Positions 26,678 to 43,000 of a stretch of DNA of 64,000 bases are shown piece after piece; position 1 is the first letter of the stretch, and each line of letters begins with the position of its first letter. The position numbers and the translations under genes were made by a program. The DNA comes from Lates calcarifer (Eukaryota; Chordata; Actinopteri; Centropomidae): contig NC_066838.1 of NCBI RefSeq assembly GCF_001640805.2, positions 9,660,066 through 9,724,065 of the forward strand, given 5' to 3'. The notes under the pieces were generated by a model. The model was given only the letters and a program-made list of their open reading frames with translations. It was not told where the DNA came from and did no database searches.

Positions 26678-29246
26678 AACACACAAAAACACAGGTATCA
26701 AGAATAAGTGGATCACAGTTCAGACTTACTTAGGCACAAGCACCTGGCTGGAAATGTGTTAAGGTGATGACCAAAAGACTGGTGGGAACACTCCCCTAAA
26801 TCTTATCTTCCAATTGTAGAACTGTACATGTTCATCAAGCTTTTGTGGCCCTCAGTGCAGGTTACTGAGATGTTCCTTTCCTTGTCAAGTTGAAAATGTG
26901 TTGCATAAATATAACTTTTTAAATAAATAAATTTGTACTGAAGCACTAGTTCCAAACACTGTGAGAAGATGGAAGTTTACCAAGTTTTATAGATTTCACT
27001 ATACTTTTAGTTTTACCTATTTTGTATGTGTAATTACCATGAAACTGTGTAACTATTTTGAATAAATTCTGTCAAATAACGCGGCTTAAGGTGAGTTACT
27101 TAAATCTGTGCATCTAAGCTTCAGTTTATCAAAACCTCAGCAGAAACCATGCAGAAAACAGTGCATTGCAGTTAAAATTAATGACTCTTCAGATGAAATA
27201 CAGCCTCTAGTGATTGTGTTTGTGGTGTTAGATCTGCTTGGTGGAACAAAGACATGACACAGGTGTTTCAATGTATAATTTTAAATCATTTTTTAATGAC
27301 ACTAGTGACGTTATATTAAATCTGCAAATACTGCATCATTACTGGTAGAATTTAATAGTTGTTACCCGCTATGACCAAACTCAAATGCCAGTAAGAATCC
27401 AAACGACAAATTAACAGGCAGAATTAAATATAATATTAGAACGGTATTACTTGGCTTCAAGGCATCATCTGTCTATGTATGCTGTTCCCATTTATAAAAG
27501 CAAAGTGTACAGCCACTTTAACTGTAACCTAATCACTTTGTTGCAGTCCTGGACAGTACAAACATAATGTAAATGCACTTTTTCACAACAACCAGAGCTA
27601 AAGCCCTGACAAGAACATATAGGCATTTATTGTTCTCCATTGTGGTTACTGTGCTACAAATAGAACAAAAAGTAACCCTCCACATGTTTGTAATAATGAG
27701 TCAATCTCTTTCAAAATCCCCAAATAAAATACTTCAAAACTGGCAATGAAATATTCATTTTCTAGAAGTGTTTGTGTGTTAACTGCATCAAAGTAACTGC
27801 AGATAACTAAAACCTAATTAGTATTTACACATTTTTGTAGGATTTTTCCTTTTTAAAAAAAAAGAAACATCTGTCATGCAAACTCAACGTGCAGGGAACA
27901 TGCACAGGTTAAGACCAGAAAAGGGCATTTTTGGACACAATTATTCATTGGCATTGTTGAGCATGAAAATATGGTCTGTTACCTTTGGTAGCACAATGAT
28001 GTGTTATAGGGTGCAGCTTAAGAAAAGAAAATCGCTTAAATCCTATTCACATTATACATACAGTATGTGGTTAATTAATTGATACAAAGCTTTGTTTGCA
28101 CGTATTTCATTATGTAACCCGTCCATTATTCTCACCATGGTTTAATGTAGCGGAGTGCAAATGTATGCCCAAAACAAATGCAAGTTTAAGAACCATGAAG
28201 GCAGCTTACAAACAGACATGAAGACATGGTTTACAAGTTCATGTTGCATAAAACATCCGTAACATACAAAACCACTTCAGCTATAGTAGCTAATGCAGCT
28301 CTTAAAGTGGTACACCAGCCCCCTACTCTGAGCAAACACAGGACTTAGGCAAATGTAAGCACGGAGAGCACAACATCAGCCAGTAAGAGAGGAAGGTCAC
28401 AACATGTAATTTATCATTTCCGCTGAACAAGTTTCATTAATGCTGAAAAGTGAACCCCAGCGGCTATTTTCCACAAGTAACATAGCTGAGCCCAGAGCTT
28501 TTCAGTGTAGCAGTGCAGGTCCTGAACAGTTTCCATATTAGTAATGTTTATTACAGTAATCATGTGACATGACCATTGAACTGAATCCATCAGCTGCATG
28601 GTCTTGTGATCTGAATAATACAATCCTTTATTTCAAACCATGTTAATGCAGCAAATATGAAACCTATTGTTGGCTGACATTACAGTTTGACTGCCCTCCT
28701 CTCAGTAGCCTTTCTTTTTTCTTTTGTTGCAGAAAAAAGCCCAAACAAATCTCAGCTTTAACCCTGAAATAACAACCCTGATCTTAGCACTCCTCTACCA
28801 AAATCTTAGCATCACATTAGTTTTGACAGCCTTGTCAGTGATTGGTTAAATGAGGAGCAGGAGACTATAAGAAGCTCAATCTACAGTAAGTACAGAGGTG
28901 ATGAATTGATGCAAGTGCTGTGTCCTTTCTCTCCAACTTATGTCACATGGGCATTCACTCCTGAGGGCCCATGCGGGTATGGCAGATCTCTGAGCAGCTC
29001 TTTGACAGACAGGGACTGAGGGGACTAAAAACAAATGAGGGGACACAGTCCATGCAGTGCTGCGCATTATTTTACCTATGGTAGGCTGACCACTTGTCTG
29101 TGATACCAACTTAAGGAAGTGTGGACATCTCATGGGCTCAACTTACACACACTGATTGGTTGCGCTTTACACCGGAGCGCTAGCTTCCCTCAGACATCGC
29201 AGTGTAACACAGACATATGGGTTGTGATTTGGAGAAACTGTGGATT
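26678..29246. other. convergent 3' ends of wrap73 and tprg1l
   Basis: wrap73 3' UTR runs to poly(A) signals at 26922 and 27061. The tprg1l 3' UTR enters from the right, with a candidate signal (TTTATT on the plus strand) at 28627-28632, 615 nt beyond its stop. The stretch between is AT-rich with no coding signal seen. Confidence 0.6.
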
Positions 29247-31760
<2,514 letters not shown>

Positions 31761-34020
31761 TGTGCAACAAAACGCTGCTCGAGGAGCTTCCCGACGATGT
31801 GCGCCAAGTGTTTAGACTAGAAAATGTCTATTCGAGGGTGCAGACTCACCCATTGCGCACGAATAATGTTTTGATTGTGAGGGCTACAAGGAAGTAGTGC
31901 CCTCTTGCTTCACTTCCCCCCTTTAATTTCCTTCCTCTTAAAGGGACCTTGTGTTTTGGACCCAGCTAATTTCAGAAACAGGTGTTTCAAAGTGGATAGA
32001 CCCAGTTTCATTAAGTGCTATGATGATTGGGTGTTAATTTGATCATATGCATCCTATTAACTAGTTATTGTCACGTAACAGACTTCATATTGTCTCCATA
32101 TTTAAAGTCCAAGGTCTTAGCCTGTTACAGTGTTTTTATTGGCTTTAATCCACTGTCAGTTTGAATTACCATAGAGCTAATACACAACAAATAATTTTCT
32201 TCCTAAAATTTTTAAATGTAAGATGTAAAACTTAAGTTTTTTTCCAGTATTAGTTTGCCTGTGATCAAAATTCTAGCACTGAGGCAAGAGACATGGCCTG
32301 AATTAGCCCAGTAGAATAGAGTCTGTTATTCTCTACCTTCCTTATGATAGTCTGCAAATCAGAGACACATAGACTTAGAAAGAAGGTGTAGGTGTTAGGA
32401 TGTTTTGACGTAAGCACAAATGAAAAATCTGAAAAAAAAAATGGGGAAAAAAGGATTAGCCCTGAGGAAAACACACATAATGAAACTGTATTTTGCTTTT
32501 TAGACATTCTTCCAGCATGTCTTGTATATGCTATAGCCACATTTTATTATGGTGTATTGAGGCTAGGTTTAGTGAGGAAATTAATATCTGCCTGCTCTGC
32601 TTCACACCTTGTTTAATTGTTCAGTGCAGAATAATGTCTGGATTTAAATTTATGCTTAATCCCAGACTACACACTGAGGGGCTGGCACTAAAACCTGACC
32701 TTATACTTTAGATTTTCACTAATTGTGCTAGATGTATCTTGATTTGAAGTTTACATCGCTTACACATGCCCACTTACTTGAAGGAAGAAGACAATCCTTG
32801 TCCCCAAATAAGCAAATTAGACAGAAATGCAAAGCATGAGCAGTTTTTAGGTATTCAGATGACTGCAGCAATTGTCCTCTTTCTGTGAACAGCTAGTGAC
32901 CACTGAAGCTGCTGTGGATATGGACTGTCAAAGACTTGTGGTATTTAGGGCAGCAGGAATGTATGTAAAGGACTGACTCAAAATGAACTACAATGGCCAT
33001 TTTCATTATAATGAGGACATATGTCATACAGGCTCATTGATGTGTTTTAAATCATTAGTTGAATCAATTCATCCTTGGTTTCAATCTTTAATGGGATTTA
33101 TTGACGATAAGGAGAATATAGAATATTGCCAGCCCTGTCCTTCAAATTTAGATGTTTGGGATAATGAGCCTAAATGAATTTTTTCCACTTTATTTATTTA
33201 TTTTGTTACTGCTGAGTGGAAGTGAAGTGAAGATCACCTTCCTGTGTTCATGGGAGGTTCCCCTAACTCCATCACCAGAGGGCACTAATGCAGCTGAGAA
33301 CCCCACCTGTAGACTAGGTTGTAGCGTAGTACATGGGACAATGCACAGTACATTTAATGTACCAGATATAGCTAGAAGCTTATTTCCATCAGTGTTTACT
33401 GAATGGATGCATAGAGTGAAACATTAGACTTTGAAAACCGACATGACAAAACATCAGCATTACAATCAGAAAAAATGACATGCACAACACTCCAAGCTGT
33501 GAGTATCCCATCAGTAAAATAAACATCATGAAAAAAATAATTCATCTTTGTTAGCATTTATAAACCAGACATGTTGATGTCTGTGCTAAGCAACATAATC
33601 GGTCTATCTCAGCACAGTTACTGCACATCAGAGTGTCCTCCAGCCATTTACTGAAACTAGATTTAAGATTTTTATTTTTGTATATTACATTCTCTGATAG
33701 TCAGTGGTGAAGAATTCCATATTCTGGCTGCTCACACTGAAAATGAGTTTTGACCAAACTGTTAAGACTGAAATTTAACACACTGGTGGAGGATCTTGAT
33801 AACCCTCAGCCAGTACTACACATTGTTACAAACTCTTTGAGAGGTTGTGGTGTTAGATTTAAATGATTGTATACAATAAACCACAATTAACCAACATTAG
33901 CCAAGATAATGGCTTTTCACTATATTGCGGTGGTGATGAAAAGGGGCATTTTATCCATTTCTTTCAGTGTTTGCTCACACATTTACATTTGCATGCATTA
34001 CTTTTCTGAGAGCAGGTTGT
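31761..34020. other. intergenic, tprg1l promoter side to the C1q array
   Basis: The first 200 bp is the presumed tprg1l 5' UTR and promoter. The remaining 2 kb is AT-rich. Short ORFs at 32265-32711 and 32983-33427 lack homology clues or splice support. Nothing functional is recognised. Confidence 0.5.
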
Positions 34021-34274
34021 AGATTTTAAATTGCTATTGTGACAGGTGTTGATAAGATTACAAGCTTAATAATTACAGTCACTTTGATCCATTTTCAGCT
34101 GGGACAAACTACATTTATTATTACACGTAATATTATTATTATGACTTTGCTTTGTTCTGAGTTAGACTTGATCTCATTGAGGAAAAATAAGACTTGGATC
34201 ACAGACATTGCACAGGTGACTGCTGCAGGCTGTGTGTGGATGGTTTGATAGCATTGTGTTGTTGCCCTTCAAAA

Positions 34275-34645
34275 GCCAGACTTTATCACCTTGATTGATT
34301 TATTGAGGAAGCAAAGAGAGAAAAATACATTTTATTACTCTTCTAACTTTAAAATCTGGTAAGTCTCAACAATAATTTGTACATATAAAGTAGATTCTAT
34401 AATATTGTGTTGTCTTACATTTGAATAAAGGGACAAACATATTGCAGTACAGACTATTGGATTGTCTTCAACAGGTGGTAAATCATGTTTCAAAATAAAA
34501 TATTCTCTTATCATTGTTATGGCCTATGTAAAGAAAACAAACAAAAAAAAAAAGCCTGACTTTATCACGTTGATTGATTTATTGAGGAAGCAAAGAGAGA
34601 AAAATACATTTTATTACTCTTCTGACTTTAAATTCTGGTAAGTCT
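34275..34645. repeat. two-copy direct repeat (about 90 bp, spacing 278 bp)
   Basis: A segment beginning at about 34275 (GACTTTATCACC...) recurs from about 34557 with few changes. The intervening part (34364-34510) matches the 3' flank of the intact C1q gene at 37140-37285, including its AATAAA (34424-34429 versus 37197-37202). Confidence 0.75.
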
Positions 34646-35154
34646 TAGTTTATCTCAGCCAATTAACAACCTGAGGAAGGTCACTATATCTGACTGTGTC
34701 ATTAATGTTTGAACAGGTGGAAATGATAACTTTTTTGTTTTGCTGTCTCTCCTCTCCTTCAATGTTTTAAATCAGGATGTTCAGTGATTCCAGTGAGGAT
34801 GATGAGTATATCTATCCAGTTATTTCTTAGAACCTGTCAGTGTTATCATTAATAAAATGAGTGTTTAACTTCTGACAGTCCACATTGTAGTTCTTAAAAA
34901 TGTGTTTACAAATCTTAAAATTTTACAGAGGGCTTCACATCACTGAGAAAAGCTATTGATAAACACTATGAATTTTACTGAAGTGATTAGTTAAAGATGA
35001 GGCTTTACATTCCTACATACAGGTAGATGATTTTTGTTTGTGTACTGTTGTGTTCTCAGTGTTGTTTTCCAGATGACATATCTGTTATCTTACAGATTTT
35101 CTTCACGTGTTCTTGACAGACAATTTCTGGTAATGATTGATCAGGATGAGACAC

Positions 35155-35162
35155 TATTTAAG
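35155..35162 (+). promoter_or_regulatory. TATA-like box of the C1q-domain gene
   Basis: TATTTAAG lies about 60 bp before the start codon and is preserved in the broken duplicate (about 44088-44095). It is the best visible TATA-type element for this gene. Confidence 0.45.
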
Positions 35163-35217
35163 GCTGGGGTTAACACTGAATTGTTCATATTCAACTGCAT
35201 AGACTGCCTGTCTGAGA

Positions 35218-36517
35218 ATGGAGGTGACAATGTTTCTCCCACTGTTGCTGCTGATCTGCTCTGGTTCCACTGTTCAGCTTCAAACAGAGTCCGACAATGA
35301 CATTATTCTACAGGAGAGGCAAACTGAATCCCAGGGAAGAGAACCAGCAAATGCCTCTGACCACCAGCAGACCTGTGACATCCATGCTGTGCTGAGAGAG
35401 ATGAGCGCCCTGTTGGCTGAGCAGAGGGTGGAGATAAGACACTTACAGAGAGAGAATGAAGGTACAGTAACATGATAGCTACTGAGACAGTGAGAGAAAT
35501 GATGGCAGCAGTTCATACACAAAATACAGAACTGTGATTATGACTTTTCATTTAATCTATTTATTTATTTAGCACAAGCATCTAAGCTGAGAGAACTGGA
35601 GTTGCAAAAGACTCAGCTGGACAACCTGAATCAACAGGTCCAAGGTATATATGTTTTGATGACAAATGTCAGATAAATGTCATAATGACATATAAAAAGA
35701 GATTTTAATGAAGCATCAATTTTTCTGAACAGTATGAAGTAATTCATTTCAATCAAACTGTCCAAGGTTGTTGTTGTTGTTTATTTCTTATTTTCACGTA
35801 TTTGATGAATTTACTTTCAGCACAGGCAGGAGATCTGACCACCATTAAAGCCAGGACAAATGTGACAGAAAACCAGGTGCAGGCTCTGAGGAGAGAAGCA
35901 GCAGGTTTGTGAATTTCAAAACAAGTTCATTTTAATAACCACTGTATTTCTGTAACATCAACCACTTGAAATGAGTGTGTGTCTATCTCAGTCAAACAGG
36001 TGGCTTTCTCAGCCTCTTTGTTGGCTTCAGGCTCAGGAACTGTCGGACCATTTAACACACACACTCCTCTGGTATTCAGACACGTTGTTACAAACATTGG
36101 AAATGCCTACAGCCCAAACACAGGTACTATGATTCACTAACTTGAATAATTCATTTAATTTTGTCAATGTTGGCAGATGTTGCATCAGACAATTCTCCAC
36201 TTACATTCGCTGACAAATAAAAACATTTCACAGGTTTTTTCATTGCACCAGTGAGAGGAGCCTACCACTTTGAGTTCTACATAGGTGCACATGGACATGC
36301 TTCACATGCTTCAGGTGCTGTGTTGGTCAAGAATGGACAACATATTTTTATTGCATATGAGCATCAGCCATCCCATTATGGAAGTTCTGCTAATGGTGTC
36401 ACACTGTTGTTAGAGGTCGGAGATGTTGTGTTTTTGCGTCTGTGGGCTAACACGAGGATGTTTGACAATGAAAATCACCATAGCACCTTCAGTGGTCATC
36501 TGCTTTTCACCATGTGA
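35218..36517 (+). CDS. secreted C1q-domain (complement C1q-like / cerebellin-like) protein, complete
   Basis: Five exons: 35218-35461, 35573-35644, 35821-35904, 35992-36123, 36234-36517. All internal introns are phase 1 with GT-AG ends. The total is 816 nt, 271 aa. A hydrophobic signal peptide lies in residues 4-15 ([12 protein letters not shown]). Residues of about 55-130 form a heptad-like coiled coil ([38 protein letters not shown]) built from repeated small exons. The C1q/TNF-like jelly-roll spans about 137-271, starting VAFSASL. It contains [35 protein letters not shown] and the usual ending STFSGHLLF. There is no collagen (Gly-X-Y) region, as in many teleost C1q-like and C1qTNF-type proteins, which trimerise and are secreted. 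AATAAA at 37197 is a likely poly(A) signal. The locus is tandemly duplicated to the right, where the copy is broken. The precise orthologue name is not assigned. Confidence 0.92.
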
Positions 36518-38045
36518 GAAGGAAACACTCCTTTTTCTTCAATTGTATGATACCTGTATACACACAGCAGCACTGTATACTTGCTGATAAAAATATCTTT
36601 TCTATTCCCTCTATATGAAGCTGGTTGACAATGTTGCACAACAACAACAGAGATCGTTTTTGAAGGAGAAAAGGTTCTTGAATTTTTCATTTTATTTAAT
36701 CAGCTGTGATATAATACATGTGCCATTTTTAGTAACATTAGATCAGAGAACTGCAGTAAACCCTGAAAAAATTGTGGAAATGTTTAAAAACCCTGTGATC
36801 CCTCTCAAAATATTAACACTAAAATGAAATCCTGTTTCTTCACCTGGATCCAGATCAGTACTAGAAAACACTGACTTGCTCCTTGGACCACAGTCACCAC
36901 CCAAACCATCTCACCTTTACTGTCTGGTTCTTCACACTGTTTTTTTGCTTTGTTCAGTAGAAACTTGAATGTGCTGTTGATGTGAGAGGGAACATTCACT
37001 TTATTCCATCAAATACATGATACAGTAGCTGTACTCTAAGTGTACTGACATGCAGGAGCACTGTATCAGTGCCTGCAAATTAAAGTCTCATTTACAGTGT
37101 TTGTCCTGTATGTGAAGGCTGGATGATAGAGCTTTGCTGCAACAATAATTTGTACATATAAAGTAGATTCTATAATATTGTGTTGTCTTACATTTGAATA
37201 AAGGCATAAACACATCATTGCAGTACAAACTATTGGATTGTCTTCAATAGGTGGTAAATCATGTTTCAAAATAAAATATTCGTATCATAAACCAAAAACC
37301 AAATAAATTCATCATAGCTGTTTGGGAGAAAAAAAATAAGATCAGCCAAAAATTTCTATTGTTGAACAATGGTTAGAACCACAACTCAAACTAACAATAA
37401 AGATGAAACTATTAAAACAAATGTGATACTTAAGCCACAAACTAAATTTGACTTTTTATGCACAGAGAGTAATTATTCATTCAGATTTTAAATTACTGTT
37501 GTCACAGGTGTTGATGAGATTACAACCTCAAACATTACAGTCACTTTGATCCATTTTTTGATCCATCTTTTGATCCATTTTCATATCTATACTTTGTCAC
37601 ATTATGATTTTTTACAGTTTGGACCTTTGTTTTAAGTTAGACTTGTTGATGTCAGTGAGGAAAAATGAGACAGAGATCATGTAAATTACACAGGAGATTG
37701 CTCGATCTGACTGATTTATTGAGGAGGCAAATAATGAGGGAAAAAAGCTCTTTGTTACTCTCTCAGTCTCACAATCTCATTTTAGTTTATCTCAGCCAAT
37801 TAACAACCTCAGGGAGGTCACCATATCGAACTGTCATTAATATTATAATAAGTAGTGGTGATAACTTTTTTGTTTTTGCTGTCTCTCCTCTCCTTCAATG
37901 TTTTTTCTTTTTAACAAATCAAGTTGGTCTGTGTTTACAATCTTAAATTCCAGCGAAGGAAGATAATCACATCTATCAAGTAATTTCTTAGAACCTAGCA
38001 GTGTTTATCATCTGTGAGGTGATTTTAATGTTTGACATCAAGTAA

Positions 38046-38232
38046 AGACGGTGGTGCAGTGGTTAGCATTGTTCCAACACCCATTCCCCCCCGAGATTTT
38101 CTGTGTGGAGTTTGCATGTTCTCCCTGTGTCTGTGTGGGTTCTCCCAGGGCGCCAAGGCTTCCTCCCACACTTTCAAGACATGCTTAGGTTAATTGGTGA
38201 CTCTAAATTACCCACAGGTGTTAAGGTGACAA
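38046..38232 (+). repeat. interspersed repeat fragment, SINE-like with tRNA-like head
   Basis: The stretch starts GGTGGTGCAGTGGTTAGC, resembling a tRNA-type A box. It contains GTGTGGAGTTTGCATGTTCT and CTTCCTCCCACACTTTCAAG, wording found in abundant teleost interspersed repeats. It is absent from the equivalent place in the intact C1q flank, so it inserted after duplication. The B-box portion seems to be deleted. Exact family not assigned. Confidence 0.5.
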
Positions 38233-38333
38233 TGAATAGTGAGCTCTTCACATCACTGAGAATAGCTATTGATAAACACTATGAATTTTACTGAAGTGAT
38301 TAGTCAAAGATGAGGCTTTACATTCCTACATAC

Positions 38334-39075
38334 TGTCATGATGCGGCAGCTGGGGCCGCATCGGGGAGGGCTCAGGGATTATTTTCTGTTTTGTGTTCTT
38401 TTCTCGTTTGCTGCAGGCTGGGAGGCGGAGCCGGAAGTTGAGTTCTCTGAGTAGCGACGACCAGGCACACCTGCGCAGCCTTCCACACCTGTCTCCACTT
38501 TCCCCTCATCACTCTCCCTATTTAACCTGCCCTCTGTTTTCCCTTGCTCGCCAGTTCTTCATAGCAGTGCACCCCTGATGCTGCCAGAAGTTCCAGGCTG
38601 TCTTCTCCTCCAGCCCACACCCACACCCACACACACACCCACCCCACACCCACCCCCACCCCCACCCCCACCCACACCCACACCGTCCCCAGTGTGTTTC
38701 CACACCGCTGTGCCTCCCTTGCGTCCCTGGCTGTTTCCTCGCCCTGTCTCTCCTGTGTGCTCTCCCTGTGCTCCAGGTCGCTCACGTGGTCTCTCCTGTG
38801 GCGTTCCTCCAGTTCCCCCTGGTCCCTGCCTGGTCGTCCTGGCTCTCGAGCTCCAGCCCGTCCTCCCGGCCTCCCTCATCTGCCTTCTACCTGCGCCATT
38901 CCCCGGACCCCGCTCTGGTCACGGACCCAGACCCTGCCAGACCCACCGCTCTTTTGGCGGCCTCTTTATGTTCTACCCCAGCCCTTTCGGCCCTTTGTTT
39001 TCTGTGGACAATAAACGCCCTGGTGAATCCGCACCCTTGAGTCCTCCCTTTTTCAGCGCTAAGCGCTTCATAACA
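38334..39075 (+). repeat. 5' LTR (742 bp)
   Basis: Matches the 3' LTR except for a CCCACA-type expansion (about 38618-38685) that makes it 54 bp longer, and about 8 substitutions. It contains AATAAA near 39010. A 183-codon ORF crossing it is low-complexity and not a gene. Confidence 0.95.
38618..38685. repeat. CCCACA/CCCCCAC minisatellite inside the 5' LTR
   Basis: C-rich tract with A every few bases. The 3' LTR has a short non-repetitive sequence at the same place (around 43526-43545), so the expansion arose in one LTR. Confidence 0.9.
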
Positions 39076-39092
39076 GAAGAACTGGCCACAGA

Positions 39093-40094
39093 ATGGACTC
39101 AGCGGACAATCTCACCGGGGTGGACCTGAGAGACTTCATCCGACAGCAGAGCGCTCGTCTCCGCGAGCATGAGCAGGCCCTCTCCCTGCTGCAGGCTGAG
39201 AACCAACACCTTCACACGAAGCTCAACGAGCTGTCCGCTGCCGCGGCGGTTCCCTCGGCCGTGGCCACTGCTCCACGCTCCCCTGAACCCCGCCTACCTC
39301 ACCCCGAGGTCTACGACGGCACCCTGGGGAATTGTCGAGGCTTCCTGCTCCAGTGCCAAAACGTCTTCGCCCTCAAACCGCTGTGTTAGGACACCGAGCA
39401 CAAAAAGATCAGCTATGTGGTCGGGCTGCTACAGGGACGCGGCCTCGCCTGACTCTGTTCCGAGCGGTGTTCGACTTGCCCGATCACGCTGGCAATGTTG
39501 CCCAGCGCCTCCTCGCCCTCTCTCAGGGGACCCGGTCGGTGGCAGACTACGCGTTGGCGTTCCGGATCCTGGCTGCGGAGACCGGGTGGGACGAACCCGC
39601 CCTTCGGGGCATCTTTATCCGGGGACTCGCCGAGCGGCTCAAGGATGAGCTCGCCGCCCGGGACGAACCGCCGACGCTCTCGTATCCCTCGCGGTGCGCC
39701 TGGACAACCGCCTTCGGGAGAGGCGGAGGGAGAAACACGCCACCTCCAGCAGCCGGCCGGTTCCACCGGCCCCCCCCCTCCTCGGCGTCTCCGGTCTTCC
39801 ACGGCCCCTGGCGGGGAGCGTGGATCATCCCCCAAACCCTGTGAGCCCATGCAGCTGGGCAGGGCACGCCTCACCCCGGAGGAGAGAGAGTCACGGGTCA
39901 GGGAAGGTCGGTGTATTTACTGTGGTGCCCCTGGTCATTTCATGTCTGCCTGCCCGGTGCGCCCAAAAGGGCCGGGCTCACCCCTAGTGCCGAGGTTAGT
40001 GGTGAGCAATACTATTAACAAGAATAAATCCCGGTTGGTCCTGCCCTCACTATTAATTTTGCCCAGTCTTCCTTATCTGTCTCTGCTCTTCTAG
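39093..40094 (+). pseudogene. gag region of the LTR element (broken)
   Basis: Starts ATG at 39093 with a coiled-coil-like N-terminus (LREHEQALSLLQAENQHL) and a capsid-like stretch. An in-frame TAG at 39387-39389 and frame changes follow. The capsid C-terminal part continues in another frame (FDLPDHAGNVAQRLLALSQG, about 39465-39530). A zinc knuckle CIYCGAPGHFMSAC (C-x2-C-x4-H-x4-C) is intact at about 39911-39955. The lesions prevent a full-length Gag product. Confidence 0.85.
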
Positions 40095-43000
40095 ACTCCG
40101 GAGCTGATGGGAATTTTGTGGAGGCGGCCTGGTGCGCTAAGAATCGCATACGCCCCGAACCCCTGGAAGTTCCCCTAGTCGTCACCGCACTTGATGGTCA
40201 CCGCCTCGCCCACGTCACCCATTGCACTCCCCCTCTAGAAGTTATAGTTTCTGGCAATCACCGCGAACACCTCCGTTTTTTTTTTTTGTTTTTTTTTTTT
40301 TTTAATCCTCTCCACTTCGGTGATCCTGGGGTTCCCTTGGTTCCAGCTCCACAATCCCCACATAGACTGGCGGGGGGGGGCTGTCTGTTTACAGTCGGCG
40401 CTTCCACCGGCACCTGGCGTGGCCGCTCCGGTTCCGGATTCCCCCGACCTCAGCTCTGTGCCCCCCGAGTATCACGACCTCGCACCCGTCTTCTGCAAGC
40501 ACCGCGCCACGTCACTCCCCCCTCACCGGCCGTACGATTGCTCCATTGACCTCCTCCCGGGCGCGTCATTCCCCTCCAGCAAGCTGTACAGCTTGTCGCG
40601 GCCCGAGAGGGAGTCAATGGAGCAGTATATCCGAGAGTCTCTCGCCGCGGGTCTCATCCGGCCCTCTTCTTCCCCTCTGGGGGCCTTCTTCGTGGGGAAG
40701 AAGGACGGCTCTCTTCGGCCATGCATAGACTACCGGGGTTTGAACCGCATCACCGTGTGTAATAAGTATCCGCTCCCCCCTCCTGAATATTTTACTAAAC
40801 TAGACCTGCGCAACGCATACCATCTGGTCCGAATTCGGGAGGGGGACGAGTGGAAAACGGGGTTTAATACCCCCCTCGGCCACTTCGAGTACCTCGTGAT
40901 GCCCTTCGGCTTAACCAACGCGCCCGCGGTGTTCCAGCACCTGCTTAATGACGTCCTCCGGGACATCCTCAATCACTTCGTCTTCGTGTACCTTGACGAT
41001 ATCCTCGTGTTTTCCCCCACCCTTGAAGCCCACCAGGTCCATGTCCGCTCTGTCCTCCAGCGACTCCTGGAGAATTAGCTGTTTTGTAAAAGCTGAGAAG
41101 TGCCTCTTCCACTCCACCACCGTCAGCTTCCTGGGGTTCTGTGTGGGGCCAGGACAAATCCTGGCCGACCCCGAGAAGGTTAAGGCGGTGGTGGCGTGGC
41201 CCCGCCCTTCCACCCGGCGCAAGCTCCAACAGTTCCTGGGCTTCGCTAACTTTTACCGGAGGTTTATCCGGAACTATAGCCAGCTCGCCTCCCCGCTCAC
41301 CCAGCTCACCTCTCCTGCTAAGCCCTTTCACTGGACTCCCCCGGCCGAGGCGCCGTTCGTTAAACTAAAAACTTTATTTTCCACCGCCCCTATCCTGACC
41401 CAACCTGATCCCTCTAGACAGTTTATAGTAGAGGTAGACGCCTCAGACTCCGGGGTGGGGGCCGTCCTGTCCCAGCGAGCCGAGGAGGACGGCAAACTCC
41501 ATCCCTGCGCCTTCTTCTCCCGCCGACTGTCCCCGGCAGAACGGAACTATGATGTGGGGAACAGAGAGCTCCTGGCGGTGAAGCTGGCACTGGAGGAGTG
41601 GCGACACTGGCTGGAGGGGGCAGAACAGCCATTCGTAGTGTGGACAGACCACAAAACTCTCTCCTACATCCAGTCCGCCAAGCGGCTCAACTCCCGCCAG
41701 GCACGCTGGCAGCTGTTTTTCACCCGTTTTAATTTCACATTGACTTTCAGACCAGGAACCCGCAACGCTAAGCCTGATGCGCTGTCCCGCCAGCACTCTC
41801 CCGACGAAGATACGCCCTCTCCAGCCACCATCGTGTCGCCCTTCCGGGTGCTCGGGGCCGTTACCTGGGAACTCCAGAGCCAAATCCAGGAAGGACTCCG
41901 CACGGACCCTGACCCAGGTAACGGTCCCCCTAACCGTGCTTTTGTTCCCCAGGGAGCCCGTTCCGCCGTCCTCCAGTGGGCTCACTCCTCCCGCTGGTCC
42001 TCCGGCGGTTCTTCTGGTGGCCCACTAATGAAGAGGATGCTCAGCGTTTCGTGGCAGCCTGCTCGGTCCGTGTCCGGGGAAAGGCCTCACACCGCCCACC
42101 TGCTGGACTCCTGCGCCCCCTGCCCGTGCCCTCCAGACCCTGGTCTCACATAGCCTTGGACTTTATTTCTGGTTTGCCCCGCTCCCATGGTAACACCATC
42201 ATCCTCACCATCATCGATCGCTTCTCTAAATCTGTTCATTTTGTCCCTCTCCCCAGGCTCCCCTCAGCCTCCGAGACAGCCCAACTCCTCGTCACCCGCG
42301 TGTTTCGTCTCCATGGTATCCCCTTGGACATTGTCTCCGACCGCGGACCCCAGTTAACCTCCCGGGTCTGGAGGGCCTTCTGCCGGGCGCTGGGAGCCAC
42401 AGTGAGCCTTTCCTCGGGCTACCATCCCCAGACCAACGGGCAGACCGAGCGGGCTAACCAACACCTCGAGTCCACGCTCAGGTGTGTCTGTGCAGCGGAT
42501 CCCTCCTCCTGGTCGGAGCAGCTTCCCTGGGTTGAATACGCCCACAACACCCACACCTCTGCTGCCACCGGCCTCTCCCCCTTCGAAGCCTCACTAGGTT
42601 ACCTGCCCCCACTGTTCCCGGCCCAGGAGGAGGAGATAGCGGTCCCGTTCAGCATCACCTCCGCCGCTGTCGCCGCACCTGGCGTCGGACTCGCCAGGCG
42701 CTCCTCCGGACCACCGAACAGAACCGTCGGACCGCTGATCGCCACCGGACCCTGGCTCCCCAGTACCAGGTTGGACAGTCAGTGTCCACCAGGAACCTTC
42801 CCCTGCAGGCCACCTCCAGGAAACTAGCTCCCCGGTACATCGGCCATTTCCGCATCCTGGAGGTGGTCAATCCGGTGGCCCTCAAGCTGGACCTTTCCCC
42901 CTCCATGAAGGTCCACCTCGTCTTCCATGTGTCCCAGCTCAAGCCCCACCTCGGCGACCCACTGCAACCTCCGGCCCCCGCTCCGCCCCCTCCGCAGATC

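Noticed and set aside
38578..39129. 183-codon Pro-rich ORF
   Set aside because: Lies in the 5' LTR and its CCCACA expansion. The equivalent frame in the 3' LTR shows the same non-coding origin.
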